DNA from: Agriotes lineatus
Lineage: Eukaryota > Arthropoda > Insecta > Coleoptera > Elateridae
DNA: 64,000 nucleotides
Assembly: GCA_940337035.1 (NCBI GenBank)
Contig: CALNHX010003325.1
Coordinates: 1 to 64,000 of the forward strand
Direction: 5' to 3'
The position numbers were made by a program, and so were the translations under genes. This document shows, one piece after another, positions 1-10,924 of the stretch. Every line of letters begins with the position of its first letter. Position 1 is the first letter of the stretch. The notes under the pieces are model-generated. The model worked only from the letters and a program-made list of their open reading frames with translations. It had not been told where the DNA came from and made no database searches.

Positions 1-2
1 TA

Positions 3-374
3 TGTCCAAAAACGCTTCATTTTCGAGATACAGGGTGTTAAAATTTGTAAAAAAAATGTTTCAAATTTTTTTCCTCGAAAACGAAGCAAGATACGCAAAA
101 CTGTTAAATGAAAAAAAAGTTGTGTTTTTAGTTGTTTCATCTTAAAAAAGTATAAAAATTGCAAAAAAAACTACTGGGTGCTATTTTTTTATGCAAAAAC
201 ACTAACAGGTTGCCCCGTGCGCACGCCCCTGGTGTTACTGTATCAACTGTAATAGATACAAAATATGGCTCATAAAATTACCAACAAACTGAAAATTTCA
301 TTAAAATCGGCTGAAGCGTTTTTTTCTACAAATTGAACACCCTGTATCTCGAAAACGAAGCGTTTTCGGACAAA
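3..374. repeat. Inverted-repeat element (MITE-like), about 370 bp
   Basis: The two ends are about 42 bp inverted copies of each other: the left end reads AACGCTTCATTTTCGAGA then TACAGGGTGTT, and the right end reads AACACCCTGTA then TCTCGAAAACGAAGCG. The interior is AT-rich apart from a short GC-rich patch near 210-232, and it has no coding capacity. The shape fits a small non-autonomous DNA element. The window starts two bases before it, so its left flank cannot be examined. Confidence 0.7.
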
Positions 375-1485
375 TGTTTATAAAGCAAAAATGTTTGTTT
401 AATGTCCCCTACCACCCCTCAAAGTTTGTCGGATGAGTCGTGGAACACCCTGTATTTAGAAATTGAACATTTTGGAGTTTGTTTAGAAGATTTTGATTTA
501 GGTTGTATATGTTATGATTTGGATTAAGTGATTAAAATTGCTTTGAAATTTAAATTATTTTTTATTGTAATGTCAGATCAAACATCAAATAATTATAAAA
601 TCAATGTTTAACATCTGATATTAGGTAAAGTATTTGAAATTATTGGAATTAAAAATTCAAATATTGTAACAGTATTTTATACTGTTGATTAAATATAAAT
701 GAAGGTTAAAAAATTATATTAACTGATATATTTAAAAGTAACGTAACCCCATTCAGCTGAGAGAAAGGGAGTTTCATTGTTCCGAGCTAGTTAGTCAAGG
801 TTACAACAGAAGTATTTATCATGACATAATGTCAAATGTCAAAATTGTTTAATTAAAACATGTCAAAGTTGTTATAAGTTTTATTGGAATACAAAAGTCA
901 ATAAGACAACTTCTAAAAGAGGTAATGTTTTTTTGGATAGTATAACAACCATATGTATATTAATACAACTAAGATATACTTAGACAAAATACAATTAAAT
1001 ATCAATTTAGGTTTGAAAATAGGGGGGATACGTTACAACGTCTCGATTTTTCGGGATTGGACTGATCTGGAGCTAGTTGTCCCGCAACGAAATACTGTCC
1101 TGATTTTTTAAGAAAATGTTAGGCTTTGCTGATTTTGAGCGATTTCTGCAAATTCTGGTTCAATACCTCAAATATAAGTTACAACCAGTTGTTTAGCAAC
1201 TAATAGCTATTCGCTATTCTGGAATCTGGGTTCCAAAGGTTTTTTTTAAATAGGCGATTAATTATGGGTTTATGCGAGTAACACCTTGATCTACATTTAA
1301 TATAACTAGTAAAAGTTCCACGAAATATGATTGATACAAGAATCCAAATGAAAATACTGCTGCAACCAGCTCAAATGTGAACTGATGTTAGAGGTAGGTA
1401 AAGTAAAATAATATTAATAACCACCTATTATGAAAATAACATTTCCATTAGAGCCTCGTATTAGTGTTTCTGTTAATAGTTATTT
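375..1485. other. Unassigned AT-rich DNA
   Basis: No coding or RNA gene is visible. One more ACACCCTGTA motif lies near 446. A weak inverted pair (GTAACGTAACCCC near 739 and its imperfect complement near 1023-1036) could mark a decayed element but is too poor to call. Confidence 0.4.
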
Positions 1486-1581
1486 AACAAACAAGTGTGT
1501 TAAAATGAGAGATTAATAATCGAGACATTTTAACATGTAAGCACTAGAGATTATTAATCACCAATTAACACACAAGTTAGT
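1486..1581. repeat. Short hairpin element
   Basis: The left arm (about 1486-1523) and the right arm (about 1549-1581) are inverted copies sharing the blocks GTGTGTTAA and GATTAATAATC. The whole is about 95 bp and non-coding, probably a small MITE or a MITE remnant. Confidence 0.55.
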
Positions 1582-2630
1582 TACAATATTTTTTCGTTGA
1601 TCGTATCTTATTAAATTGGAGAAAATCTAATTTTATTGTATGACAAAAATTTGACACTTACGGTTTTAACATTCATGTGTTACGTATAATTTTTCATTTA
1701 GATGCAGTTCAGGAAATGTTTCGAGTGACCTGCAGTTCCTAACTGTATATTTGGTTGCATCCTCTCTTTAATTTTCATTTTTGGGATGTTTTAAAAATTC
1801 TTGAGTTCTAGAGGATTATACGAGACTCACTACATAAATGTCCGCAAAGTAGGCTTAGAAATTGATTTCACAATTTTTTATAAGAGTGCTATGAAACAAC
1901 ATTACGTGTGCTCGAGTGAATTGCGAGTAAAAATCGTAGTTTTGTTTTTCACTATGATTTATTAAAATTACAGTCTTGTACATCTTATATTTAAAACTAA
2001 ATTAAATCTACAATCCCAATCTCAAATACGTATCATATCACAGAATTGTTTTGCACTATTGGATACCATGCAGAGTTTGTACGTGTACACACTGTAAATA
2101 AACAATTAGGTTATTTCAAGCTCTGGTATTTTCTTTCTTTTATTATTTTTATGAAACAGCTGAGTGGTTTAGGAACTTGCACGGACACATGTAGGTTTTC
2201 TGGTTTGGACCGTCTCGAACCAGTGGCGCTTCCGGACACCCCCCCCCCCCCCAATCCCTCTCAGGAACTAGCTGGCAAAAATTTACTACACCACGAGACA
2301 ATTCCTGAACCGCCGTGGTGTCAAGCAATACCGAATTATTAAATTTTTGTTTTTTTGTGTACCGAAATTTCCCGTATCTTTGATTACCTATCCTAAAATC
2401 GTTTATTAATAGAAAATGATTCATTAATAGGAGCCAATAATAAATAATTTTCTATACATTAATGAAACGCACAAATAGACGATCAACGGAAAATGTATTT
2501 TATTATTAGTGTCCTTTGCGAATAATAAATAGCTTAATGGGTTTTTGTAGTATTCAATATCTAGTACTGGTAAAATTAACTAGGAAGAAATTTGAAAAAA
2601 ATCTGTAAAGGGGTTTACACGGAACTAAAA
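1582..2630. other. Unassigned AT-rich DNA with a poly-C tract
   Basis: No gene is supported. A run of 14 C at 2239-2252 is the only strong compositional feature. Short frames across it use non-ATG starts and match no family that I recognise. Confidence 0.4.
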
Positions 2631-2631
2631 A

Positions 2632-2723
2632 AGGCAACCCGCTGGGATTTGAACTCCGCGCTGTCAGCCGAATATGTGACGGGAGTTACTGGTACGCCGT
2701 TAAAATAACTGCGCCACGGGCGC
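2632..2723 (-). repeat. tRNA-derived SINE head
   Basis: Read on the minus strand, this segment has a tRNA-like internal promoter. A box A-like stretch (TGGCGCAGTT) lies near 2706-2716, and a box B-like stretch (GGAGTTCAAATCCC) lies near 2644-2657. The ends GCGCCC and GGGTTGCC pair only partly, so it is not a functional tRNA. tRNA-derived SINEs typically begin with such a head. Confidence 0.6.
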
Positions 2724-3538
2724 ATTCAAATTTGATGAGTTTCTGATGCGTTATAAAGATACTATATTATTCTACTCTATTGCTGATGTTTACCCTGTAT
2801 CTGTTAGGTCTCATTTTCGCCAATGATAAAGCCTGAGCTATATGCAAATTATTACTTTTATCTTTTGCAAATAAAAGAAGTGGAAGTTGTGACACTAAAT
2901 ATTTTGGAAAATCAAAGGCAACTAGGGGTAAAAATATCTTAACGTCCCTAATAATACTGTAACAATAAAAGGAACCACTCGGTAAATTAAACTAAATCAA
3001 TTTGAAAATAAAACATTGAAAATCAGGCCGAAGGATCGTCATTGAAGGGACGTTTTTGGAATTGTTTTATTACTCTGAACGTCCACGCAAGTGACTCTAA
3101 AAAAATTAAAACTCAAATAAGAATAGGGCTAAAAATATCGTAGAGTCCAATAATATTGATACAATAAAACGAAACAGTTGGTTATGCGAATTACATCAAT
3201 TATCAATTTTTAAAAAATGTCAGCGGTGGGATTCGATCTACATGACCTGCGTATTCGAGTGTAACCTCATCGCTGTTACAGTGAACCATGCAGCCCCACT
3301 GGTACAAGTGCGACGAGCGACTCTAATGGAACTATCTTGTTGAAACGTTTTGACTCCCGCGACATTATCCTGTATCGGTTGAGACCTATTTTTGGCAAGT
3401 GTAAAGCCTGACCATATTGCAAATCATTACCTTCGTCTATTTATCAGTTAACGCAAAAATAAACAAAACTTAATTTTTGAAGGTGCTCACCCTGTATATA
3501 ACTGTCTGAAATGTTCTCGGTTTCATGCCAGGTAGACA
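2724..3538. repeat. Composite repeat with a second tRNA-like head
   Basis: Two related segments lie in tandem: sequence near 2825-2880 (AAAGCCTGAGCTATATGCAA) recurs in modified form near 3400-3440, and sequence near 2925-3010 resembles 3115-3215. A second minus-strand tRNA-like head with a box B-like AGATCGAATCC lies at about 3229-3239. The last part, through GGTTTCATGCCAGGTAGAC, belongs to the dispersed family also seen at 20.9 and 55.6 kb, and it is interrupted by the DNA transposon that follows. Confidence 0.5.
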
Positions 3539-4740
3539 TACAGGGAATTTTTTTTTAGTATACGTACGAGTATCCCCTATGTACCTATACTTTTAAAAAG
3601 AACGCATCAATTACGCCTATTACGTAGACAACCAACCATACACACGTTACTGACAGCGAATCTTAGTTTATAATTTTTTGTAGGTTGTGTTCCATACGTT
3701 GTGAAGAAATTAAAGTTGATGGAATATCAAAATCATTTTAATTAAAAGATTATTCTAAAACAAAATGCCAATATACAAAACATAAATCAAAATAAAACGG
3801 CAATAGTTACAAGGTGAAATTTCATTCTCTCTAAAGAATTGAGTTACAACAAGTGTTCAAAATGACCACCTTGCACTTTTACACAGTAACCTAGGCGATC
3901 TCGAAAAGCACCAACAGCATTCGCGAGAAAGTTAGGATTTAATCTGTTGAATTCGGTACCTATGCGATCTTTTTATTCCTCAATACTTTGTATTGGAACA
4001 TTCGTGTAAGTTTTTGACTTCAGGTAGCCCCAAAGAAAGAAGTCGGTGGGTCACAAATCTGCAGACCGCGGTGGCCACGGTACGGGACCGAATCTCCCTA
4101 TCCAGCGTCCTGGAAACCTGTGGTTTAGAAAGTTTGTAACGGCATTTGTGGAATGCGGAGGGGTCCCATCCATCTGAAACCAGAGGCCATCGATGTTTAA
4201 GTTTTCTATTGCCGGAATGATGTCGTTTATTAACAGCTCCAAAAATTTGGCTGTACTGAGATTCTCGTCAATAAAATATGCACCACTAAGGCTATTTTCA
4301 ACTATTCCTAGCCATACATTAACTTTCCCAGTGTATTAGCTGCTAGCTAAGTATTGTAAATGGCGGTTAGTGCGGGACCAATATCTGAGGAATAGGAAGG
4401 AATGAAGTTAGCAATATAAAATGGATACATGAGGAATAAGATACACACCGAAAATGTTGTGAATTAACTTCTCCATTTATTGTGAAAGTTGCTTCATCAC
4501 TAAAAACTATCTTATTTAAAATGTCTTCGTGTTCATTAAGTGAATCAAATAAAATTTCATAAAGCTTGTTCTTTTTTCTTTGTCTTCGTCAAATGGTTGC
4601 TGGTGATTAGAAAATGTGTACAATTTATATTTAAATTCTTTTAGTGTTTTAAATAACAAGGTTTTAGATACATTGAAATGTGTAACTATTTCTCATAGTG
4701 ATATTATGCGATTTTCTTCAACGTAACATAATAGTAGTTT

Positions 4741-4856
4741 ATATATCAAGGGCGCAAGGTAAGCGATTTCAGCCCGCGATGATAGTTTGGAGCCCGACCG
4801 AAGGGAAGGCTGTAAATCATCAAGGGATGAAATCGCTCTTGCGCCAGAGATATATA
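4741..4856. repeat. Nested hairpin element
   Basis: The arms 4741-4771 and 4828-4856 are inverted copies (ATATATC…GGCGCAAG…AGCGATTTCA against TGAAATCGCT…TTGCGCC…GATATATA). It lies inside the transposase, so it inserted after the host transposon did. It is GC-richer than its surroundings. Confidence 0.65.
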
Positions 4857-4859
4857 CAT

Positions 4860-5100
4860 AATTTTATCCTCAACCGGAAAGACGTGGTGCGATTTATTTT
4901 TACACGTGAAGATTTTCAACTATTAACATTAAAAAGCATAATACCAGAATCTAATAAAAGCAAGGTGCATTTCCGTAGCAAACTTACGTAAACATGGTCA
5001 GTAAAATTTACTTTTCCGCGCTCGGGCGAGAATGGTTTACTTTGCGCCCCCACATGCGGACGGAATAGGGTACTTTGCGCCCGGTTGGGGATAAAATATT
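4860..5100. repeat. Nested MITE, about 240 bp
   Basis: The termini AATTTTATCCTCAACCGG (4860-4877) and CCGGTTGGGGATAAAATATT (5081-5100) form imperfect terminal inverted repeats. It is non-coding. It abuts the hairpin at 4741-4856, and together they split the transposase between its helix-turn-helix and DDE parts. Confidence 0.6.
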
Positions 5101-5507
5101 AATTTAATTTCTTCAGTTAATACAAGATTAATTTTAATTCTTGTTTTATGGGAACTCATTATGCAGCCTTCCGATTTAAAGTTTTTAATAATGTTTTGTA
5201 TGGTAATAATGCAAGAAATAGGCCTTTCTGGATATTTTATTGAAAATAATTCTCTCATATTCCTTAAGCTGGTACCATTCTGATACCACATTATAATTTC
5301 GACTTTTTCGTCTTTACTGTACATGATTGTATCAGAAATGCAATATAAGGCTTTCAATAACGACTACTATTCTTTGACAATAAATTTATTTAAAATTGAA
5401 GTTGGCTGTATAATTGGTTGCCTACATATAGGGTAAATCAATGCTTTGATGCGTTTTTGCTTAAAGCATACATATGGTATATGTATACTAAAAAGATAAA
5501 TTCCCTG

Positions 5508-5565
5508 TATAATCTGCATGCAAAATATCATCGTCCTCCAACAAATAGTTTTTGAGGTACAGCCC
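5508..5565 (+). repeat. Continuation of the dispersed repeat cut by the transposon
   Basis: CTGCATGCAAAATATC then CCTCCAACAAATAGTTTTTGA matches 21030-21075 and 55655-55700. It is the downstream half of the repeat that ends at about 3538. It runs directly into the LINE fragment that follows. Confidence 0.65.
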
Positions 5566-6290
5566 CGAAGAAGCAATTAGACTTCTGTTAAACAAATGTC
5601 TGACCGAAGCAAATATTCCTGATTCTTGGAAGAATGCAGAGGTCATTTTACTCCATAAGAAAGCTGATATAACGAATACAGACCTGTACAAACTGTTAAT
5701 ACGGATAGTAACAAACAGAGTGACATCAAAGTTGGACTCGCATCAAGCAATAGAACAGGCTGGCTTCGAAAGGGGTTTAGTACTATTAATCATTTACAAA
5801 CAGTAAGAACAGTAATAGAAAAAACAACTGAGTATAATATACCTATACACCTAGCATTCGTAGACTACCACAAAGCTTTTGACAGCATCGAAACGTGAGC
5901 CTTTTTAACAGCATTAGACGAAGCTAGGATTGACTCAAGATATTCAAACCTCATCAAGCACATATATCATAAAGCTACGTTCCAAATAAAAATAGATAAC
6001 GATCTTAAATAAGAAAAAATACTGTTAGAGAAGGGCGTTAGACAGGGTGATGTTATATCGTCAAAATTGTTTACGTTGGCACTAGAAAATGTATTCAAGC
6101 AGTTGAACTGGCAGAATATGGGTTTAAGCATAGATGGCGTGTACCTAAATCACCTCAGATTCGCGGACGACATAGTCTTGATGATCACAAACATCCAAGA
6201 ACTAAATACCATCTAAATACCATGCTAAGTGAATTAAACGAAAAATCCAAAGAAATAGGCTTGACTATGAACAAAGTCCTCTCTTGTTAG
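5566..6290 (+). pseudogene. Non-LTR retrotransposon reverse transcriptase fragment
   Basis: Conceptual translation over several frames gives IPDSWKNAEVILLHKK, then EQAGFERG, LAFVDYHKAFDS (palm motif A), GVRQGDVIS (motif B) and LRFADDIVLM (FADD catalytic box, near 6168). This order is diagnostic for a LINE reverse transcriptase. The subtype resembles RTE-like or related LINEs, but this is uncertain. There are at least two in-frame stops, several frameshifts and no endonuclease, so it is a dead 5'- and 3'-truncated copy. It is followed at once by a BEL/Pao gag piece. Confidence 0.75.
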
Positions 6291-6550
6291 AATTAGAAAC
6301 AAAATTGCTTATACCAATGCAGCTTTCCTGGCGACTGTGGTGTAGCGCTGATCCGAAGCGGGAGTGCAATCTACGTGGATTTTCCGTCTGGCTTGAAGAG
6401 CAGATGGAAGCTGCCTGTTTGTTGTGTCAACCGTCTTCTTTTAGAATGGAGAAAGATGTAAAGAAAGCTGTCCTTCGTGATCATCAGAAAAAGAAACCGG
6501 AATCTCTCTGCGTTGCAGCGAAAACTGAAAAAACGAAAGAAAAGTTGTAA
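6284..6550 (+). pseudogene. BEL/Pao gag fragment
   Basis: An 88-codon frame contains LLIPMQLSWRLWC, then NLRGFSVWLEEQMEAACLL, a pattern like the Gag region of BEL/Pao retroelements (a leucine-rich stretch and a WLE segment ahead of the zinc-binding end). It stops at TAA 6548-6550. The matching zinc-binding Gag end appears only at 10.9 kb, so this Gag seems split by later insertions. The assignment rests on motif resemblance only. Confidence 0.45.
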
Positions 6551-8807
6551 TGGGACTCTAATTTTATTTCGAGCTCGTTCTTTCTACCTAAGATAATGTT
6601 AATTTTATTCCGATCCAATAATTTTGAGTACGGCCCTGTCGTCCCGGAATTATAACCAAACCTAGTTGAACGAATATTCAGATGTTTTACGACCTACAAG
6701 CTTCGTAAGCGCTTTTGGGGCTGCGTAGTTTGTTGCAGTTATTTTCGTTTAGGTTATATTTCTCCGAATTGTAATTATAAAGTCATTCTTTGTTCCATGT
6801 TAGAAATAAGACCGTTTCGTGTTTCAACTTTTTAACTTGCTTACTGCCCGATGTATTTAAGCTTTTGAAAATAAAGTTTGATGAATCCTTTGTTGTCACG
6901 AATGTGTGAACACTGATTTCGAAGCTCAATGGTTCTTTTAATAACTTAGCGCCTGAAGTTCTTTAGAATATTGTCTTTGTAATCTGAAACTTGAGCCTTG
7001 TGGAACTTTCCGATATGCAATATCCGCTTAAGCGGGGCTTGCCCCCGAATTTTGCTAAGTCAGTTATGACCTCAGTCGTTGAAGTCCTTCTTTGTTTGTG
7101 TTTTTCTACCTACGCTTTGCGCCAAGCTTTGGGCAAAGGAAAGAAAGTTTCGATAAGCCCTTGATGATTATGCATATGGAATTATTAATTTTTGGAACTC
7201 CAAACTTTCTTCAGGTGGGCGATCTTCAAGTCGGTACATTTGAGAATCAATCAGTGACAAGCCTTCAATCGAGAACTATGTGGAAAAATTGACAGCCCCG
7301 GCCCTCGGAGCTGGGGCTGCCTTGTCTGTGTGGGTGCCCTCTGCTAATTTCGGGGGAGTCTTTTGTTATTAACATTATGTGCACTTGTGAATTTTGGTGT
7401 TCTTCTTGCGGCGTTGGACGCTTAAATTAGTTCAGCTTAAACCCCGATAATAGTTAGTTGGCTGCAACTCAAAAAGTTTTCGGTAGCGCGGGTTAAGGGC
7501 GATGTTTCGTTAAGCGGCTTCAAATTATCAGTGAGGCGCCTTCTATCGGCTTTTGCCCTCCAGCAAGGAGTGGAAAAGCAAGTTGCACCCTTTTGCACAT
7601 TCAACAAAGGTGTCCTCATAAGCCTACAATACTTTTTATGGAAAAAGTTTCGGCAAATCTGTTGCGAATCCTGTGAAGCCGTGTTTAAGTTCGAAGTCAT
7701 CCTTCTTCGTGGGGTACACCAACCCTCTGGCTATTCGGTACCGAATTGGCCCTGTACAACCCTTTCGTTCCCATTTGGGGAGCCCGCTACACCACTGCAG
7801 CGTCTCGCCTGGCTTAGCCGAGGAGGAGTTCGTAACCATAGCCAACCCCAAATAACATGCTGACAGCTCTCAGGTAGGATCTGTTTATTGTTTCTACAGC
7901 GTAACTGACGTGCCGAGTTGAGTGGCGTCTATAATTTTATTGTGTGTTTTCCGAGTGTTCATAAACATTGCGCCCGTTCACTCAAGCCTATGATTTGATG
8001 TATGTGTTGTCAATCAGGGGCTTCACCCCTGTTATTTACTTCGTTTTGCCCAATGTGTAACAAGATATTTTCTTTAGACAATAGGGTAATTTTTTTTGCT
8101 TGGGGACCCCGATATTTCATGTAGGATGTACCTCTTGTATCAACTTGGAATTCACCTCCAGGTGTTTTTCCTTTCATGTGAATATTTGTGACAATTTAAT
8201 TCTTTCAATAATAAACTTTATTAAAGTTAACTTATTCTTTTAGTGAATGCTAAACCTTCCTGTTATGGGTCTTCAACCCATTTAGCATGGCAAAGGCCAG
8301 ATGTAATTAATTTGTAAAGCCGACAGCATGTCCTTGTTGATAAGTGAACCCTAAGAATTGGGGCTAGTGTCAGTTATTGCATTTTTATGTTAAACTAGGC
8401 GGGTAGCCAATCAAGGTAAGTCATGTGCTTCGTGGCCACCTGCGTGTTGAAATCTGAAGACTCGGAGGAAGCCCGGTGGACAACGCGAGTTATTCATCCC
8501 TTAAGAACGAGTGGCGCTCTAGGCAATTATCTTAAACAAGCCATATGGTAAGTGCCGCCGGTTTCTTTATTTGAGCTTTCGAACTACGCCTTTCCGAGTG
8601 AGCTAAGTGCAGGTAACTGGGACAACAACACCTGTTCCGACACAATGAGATCTGCGTTTTCTTGGTAAAGCCGGCGAACCCTGTAGTTTGTACCCGATTT
8701 TGGACAAAAGATATGATCACTGTCGATTTGAGTAATTAAAACTGTAACAAAGTCATGCAGCAACTGGGGCATGAAGAATCACACCATCGTTAATTGTTTC
8801 AAGTTTA
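6551..8807. other. Unassigned 2.3 kb block lying between two BEL/Pao gag pieces
   Basis: The composition differs from the AT-rich surroundings, with longer GC-moderate stretches near 7300-7860 and 8400-8700. Overlapping open frames of 60-110 codons occur on both strands at 7437-7863, but none shows a recognisable domain. An AATAAA lies near 8210. It could be LTR or untranslated sequence of an LTR element, but no paired LTR, primer-binding site or polypurine tract could be established by eye. Confidence 0.35.
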
Positions 8808-8816
8808 AGAAGTTAT

Positions 8817-10901
8817 CTTCTTCTTCACGTGCCAATCCGTTACTGAATATTGGCTATCATTCTAGCTATCATAACTTTATTCGTAGCTGCTCGGAAAAGT
8901 CCTGTTGTTGTTGTCGAGATCCACGTTCTTAGATTTTTGATCCAGGATATGCCCCTCTTTCCTTCCATTTTTCCCTGCAGAACTAACTATAATATTCTAT
9001 ATCTCTGTTCATTCCTCATAATGTGTCCTAGGTATTCGAGTTTTCTTTGTTTAACTACTTTCATAATTTTCATAGATTTACCTAGTTGTTCTAAAACCCT
9101 TTTGTTGGTGACATGTTGGGTCCGTGATATTCGCAAAATGAGTCTATACAGCCACATCTCAAAGGCTTCCAATTTTTTGTTAGAGGCCTTTGTCACCGTC
9201 CAGGATTCCACGCCATACAGGAGAACAGGAAATATGTAGCAGCGTAGTAATCTAATTCGAGTTTTCAGACTTAACTCCCTACAATTTAATAATTTCGACA
9301 TTCTAATGAACGCCGTTCTTGCCTTTTCAATACTACACCTTATTTCCAATGTGTGGTCCCACTGATCGTTAATTGTGCTGCCCAAGTAGTTGAGTGTTTC
9401 GACTCGTTCCACTCTTTTCTGATTAATAAGTAGTTGTCCTTGTGGTATAACGTTTTTAGTTATCACCATGTACTTCGTTTTTGAGATATTGATGTCGATA
9501 CCAAATTCCTGGCTACTTTGTGACACTTTGTTTGCTAATTCTTGTAGATCGTCCAGATTCTCTGCCAGTATTATGTTGTCATCGGCAAATCTTATATTAT
9601 TAATCCTCTTCGCGTTCACATTTATTTCTTTCGATGTATTGAGTAGGGCTCTACTGAATATTTCTTCAGAATAGATGTTGAATAAAAGCGGTGATAATAT
9701 GCAGCCCTGTCGTACGCCGCGTTGGATTTCAATGGCCTTGGATAACTTTCCTTTACATTTGATTTGAGCAGTTTGATTCCAGTAGAGATTTTTTATAATG
9801 CGAAGTTCTTTATCGTCTATTCCGATTGTTTTCAGTATTTCGATAAGTTTATGGTGTTGTACCCTATCGAATGCTTTTGTGTAATCTACAAAGCATATGT
9901 GGACATCGCAATTCACATCCCTACATCGTTGCATGAGAACCTGTGTACAAAACAAGGCTACTCGTGTTCCTGTTGCTCTTGTGAAACCAAACTGTGTAGG
10001 ACCCATATGTTGCTCACAACGTGCGTATAGGCGTTGGTGTAATATTTTCAAAAATGCTTTCAGTAGATGACTCATTAAGCTTATTATTCGATAGTCATTG
10101 CATTTTTTGGAAATTGCTTTCTTGGGGATGCCAATGAACGTAGAGTTAAGCCATTCAGTGGGGATAGTGCCTGAATCGTAAATTTGATTGAATAAAGCAG
10201 TCAACCTTTTGATGTTTTCGTGGTCTATGAGTTTTAGAAGCTCTACTTGTACGTCATCGGGGCCAGGCGCTTTTCCCTCTTTCATGTAAGACGGTGCTTT
10301 CTTTACCTCGTCTGTTGTGATGGATGGACCAGTAATGCATTCAGGTGTATCTATGTTGGTTCGGTCATCTTTAAATAGCTCTTTTACATAGTCTTGCCAC
10401 TTTTCGATTGTTTTCTGTTTGTCTGTTATCCATATGCCGTGTTCATCAACTAAATTACCAGGTCGTCTTGGTTTATATAGACCTGCTGCTTCTTTAACTT
10501 TTTTATGTAAATTGAAATGATCATGAAGTTTTTCAAGGTCTTCTATTTCCTTGCATCTATCATTCATCCACCCTTCTTTAGCATATCTTATTTTTCTTAT
10601 TTCTTTATGAATATTGTTATATTCTTTTTTGTTTGCGATTTTTGCTATTCTTCGTTTGTCCATTAAAAGTAGTATCTGATCTGTCATCAAAGGTTTCCTT
10701 TTTTGTGCGTCTTTTTTAATATAGTGTTCTTTTGTTACTGTTATTGAATTCTTAAATACGTTTAGTTCTTTTTCGATATCATTTTTTACTTCTACTTGTC
10801 GAAGTTCATGGTTCAAGCGTTGGGCGGCGTCTTCTTTGATATTTTCATTTTTAAGTTTTTTCAGATCCCAATTTACAACCTTGTTTTTCTTGGCTATTTT
10901 C
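8817..10901 (-). mobile_element. 5'-truncated RTE-type LINE insertion with 9-bp target duplication
   Basis: The segment is flanked by the direct repeat AGAAGTTAT (8808-8816 and 10902-10910). On the minus strand it holds an open reverse transcriptase frame and ends in a short GAA-rich microsatellite tail (TTCTTCTTC on the plus strand, 8817-8826), as RTE elements often do. The endonuclease half is missing, as expected from incomplete reverse transcription. It inserted into older sequence near BEL/Pao gag remains. Confidence 0.8.
8987..10900 (-). CDS. RTE/BovB-like LINE reverse transcriptase, N-terminally truncated but open
   Basis: The frame is open for about 637 codons from the insertion boundary to a stop at 8987, with no native start because the 5' part was never copied. 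In order are a linker, KAPSYMKEGKAPGPDDVQ, RIISLMSHLLKAFLKILHQR, QFGFTRATGTR, FVDYTKAFDRV (motif A), GVRQGCILSP (motif B), IRFADDNIIL (FADD box), YLGSTIND, then the C-terminal LLYGVESWT and LEAFEMWLYRLILRISR segment typical of RTE/BovB elements. The reverse transcriptase would copy LINE RNA at a nicked target. The missing endonuclease makes autonomous activity impossible. The intact frame suggests a fairly recent insertion. Confidence 0.85.
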   Translation of the reverse strand, partial: KIAKKNKVVNWDLKKLKNENIKEDAAQRLNHELRQVEVKNDIEKELNVFKNSITVTKEHYIKKDAQKRKPLMTDQILLLMDKRRIAKIANKKEYNNIHKEIRKIRYAKEGWMNDRCKEIEDLEKLHDHFNLHKKVKEAAGLYKPRRPGNLVDEHGIWITDKQKTIEKWQDYVKELFKDDRTNIDTPECITGPSITTDEVKKAPSYMKEGKAPGPDDVQVELLKLIDHENIKRLTALFNQIYDSGTIPTEWLNSTFIGIPKKAISKKCNDYRIISLMSHLLKAFLKILHQRLYARCEQHMGPTQFGFTRATGTRVALFCTQVLMQRCRDVNCDVHICFVDYTKAFDRVQHHKLIEILKTIGIDDKELRIIKNLYWNQTAQIKCKGKLSKAIEIQRGVRQGCILSPLLFNIYSEEIFSRALLNTSKEINVNAKRINNIRFADDNIILAENLDDLQELANKVSQSSQEFGIDINISKTKYMVITKNVIPQGQLLINQKRVERVETLNYLGSTINDQWDHTLEIRCSIEKARTAFIRMSKLLNCRELSLKTRIRLLRCYIFPVLLYGVESWTVTKASNKKLEAFEMWLYRLILRISRTQHVTNKRVLEQLGKSMKIMKVVKQRKLEYLGHIMRNEQRYRIL

Positions 10902-10924
10902 AGAAGTTATAAGTAGATAATAAA

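Larger units (their letters stand above)
3844..5324 (-). pseudogene. Tc1/mariner-superfamily transposase, broken
   Basis: Minus-strand reading from ATG at 5324 gives an N-terminal helix-turn-helix segment beginning MYSKDEKVEIIMWYQNGTS, typical of the DUF4817-type N-terminus. Further on are FSDEATFT (first catalytic Asp region, near 4500), WFQMDGTPPH (second Asp, near 4170), FPGRWIGR and WPPRSADL, then FFLWGYLK and a C-terminal GGHFEHLL. That is the order of the DDE domain in this insect family. The frame is broken by a 360 bp block of nested elements (4741-5100), by frameshifts around 4390-4620 and by a stop directly after SADL. It cannot make an active transposase as it stands. Confidence 0.8.
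3541..5507 (-). mobile_element. Degenerate Tc1/mariner-type DNA transposon with TIRs and TA duplication
   Basis: The 1967 bp element begins TA-CAGGGAATTTTTTTTTAGTATAC and ends in the inverted copy GTATACTAAAAAGATA…TTCCCTG-TA. The flanking TA dinucleotides (3539-3540 and 5508-5509) fit the TA target duplication of the Tc1/mariner superfamily. The sequence on its two sides joins into one continuous repeat also found uninterrupted at about 55.65 kb (GGTAGACATATAATTCGCATGC), which acts as an empty site. It carries a broken transposase on the minus strand and two smaller nested inverted-repeat insertions. Confidence 0.85.

Noticed and set aside
737..1041. Possible TIR element
   Set aside because: The inverted match is about 12 bp and imperfect, within chance for this AT-rich DNA.
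2239..2252. Poly-C tract, and poly-G near 63710
   Set aside because: Simple homopolymers; no structure around them.
2046..2342. 98-codon frame spanning a poly-C tract
   Set aside because: Starts at TTG, the proline run comes from the C homopolymer, and there is an overlapping frame on the other strand; no family.
8850..10030. Plus-strand frames of 68-129 codons
   Set aside because: They are antisense to the RTE reverse transcriptase and have no motif.
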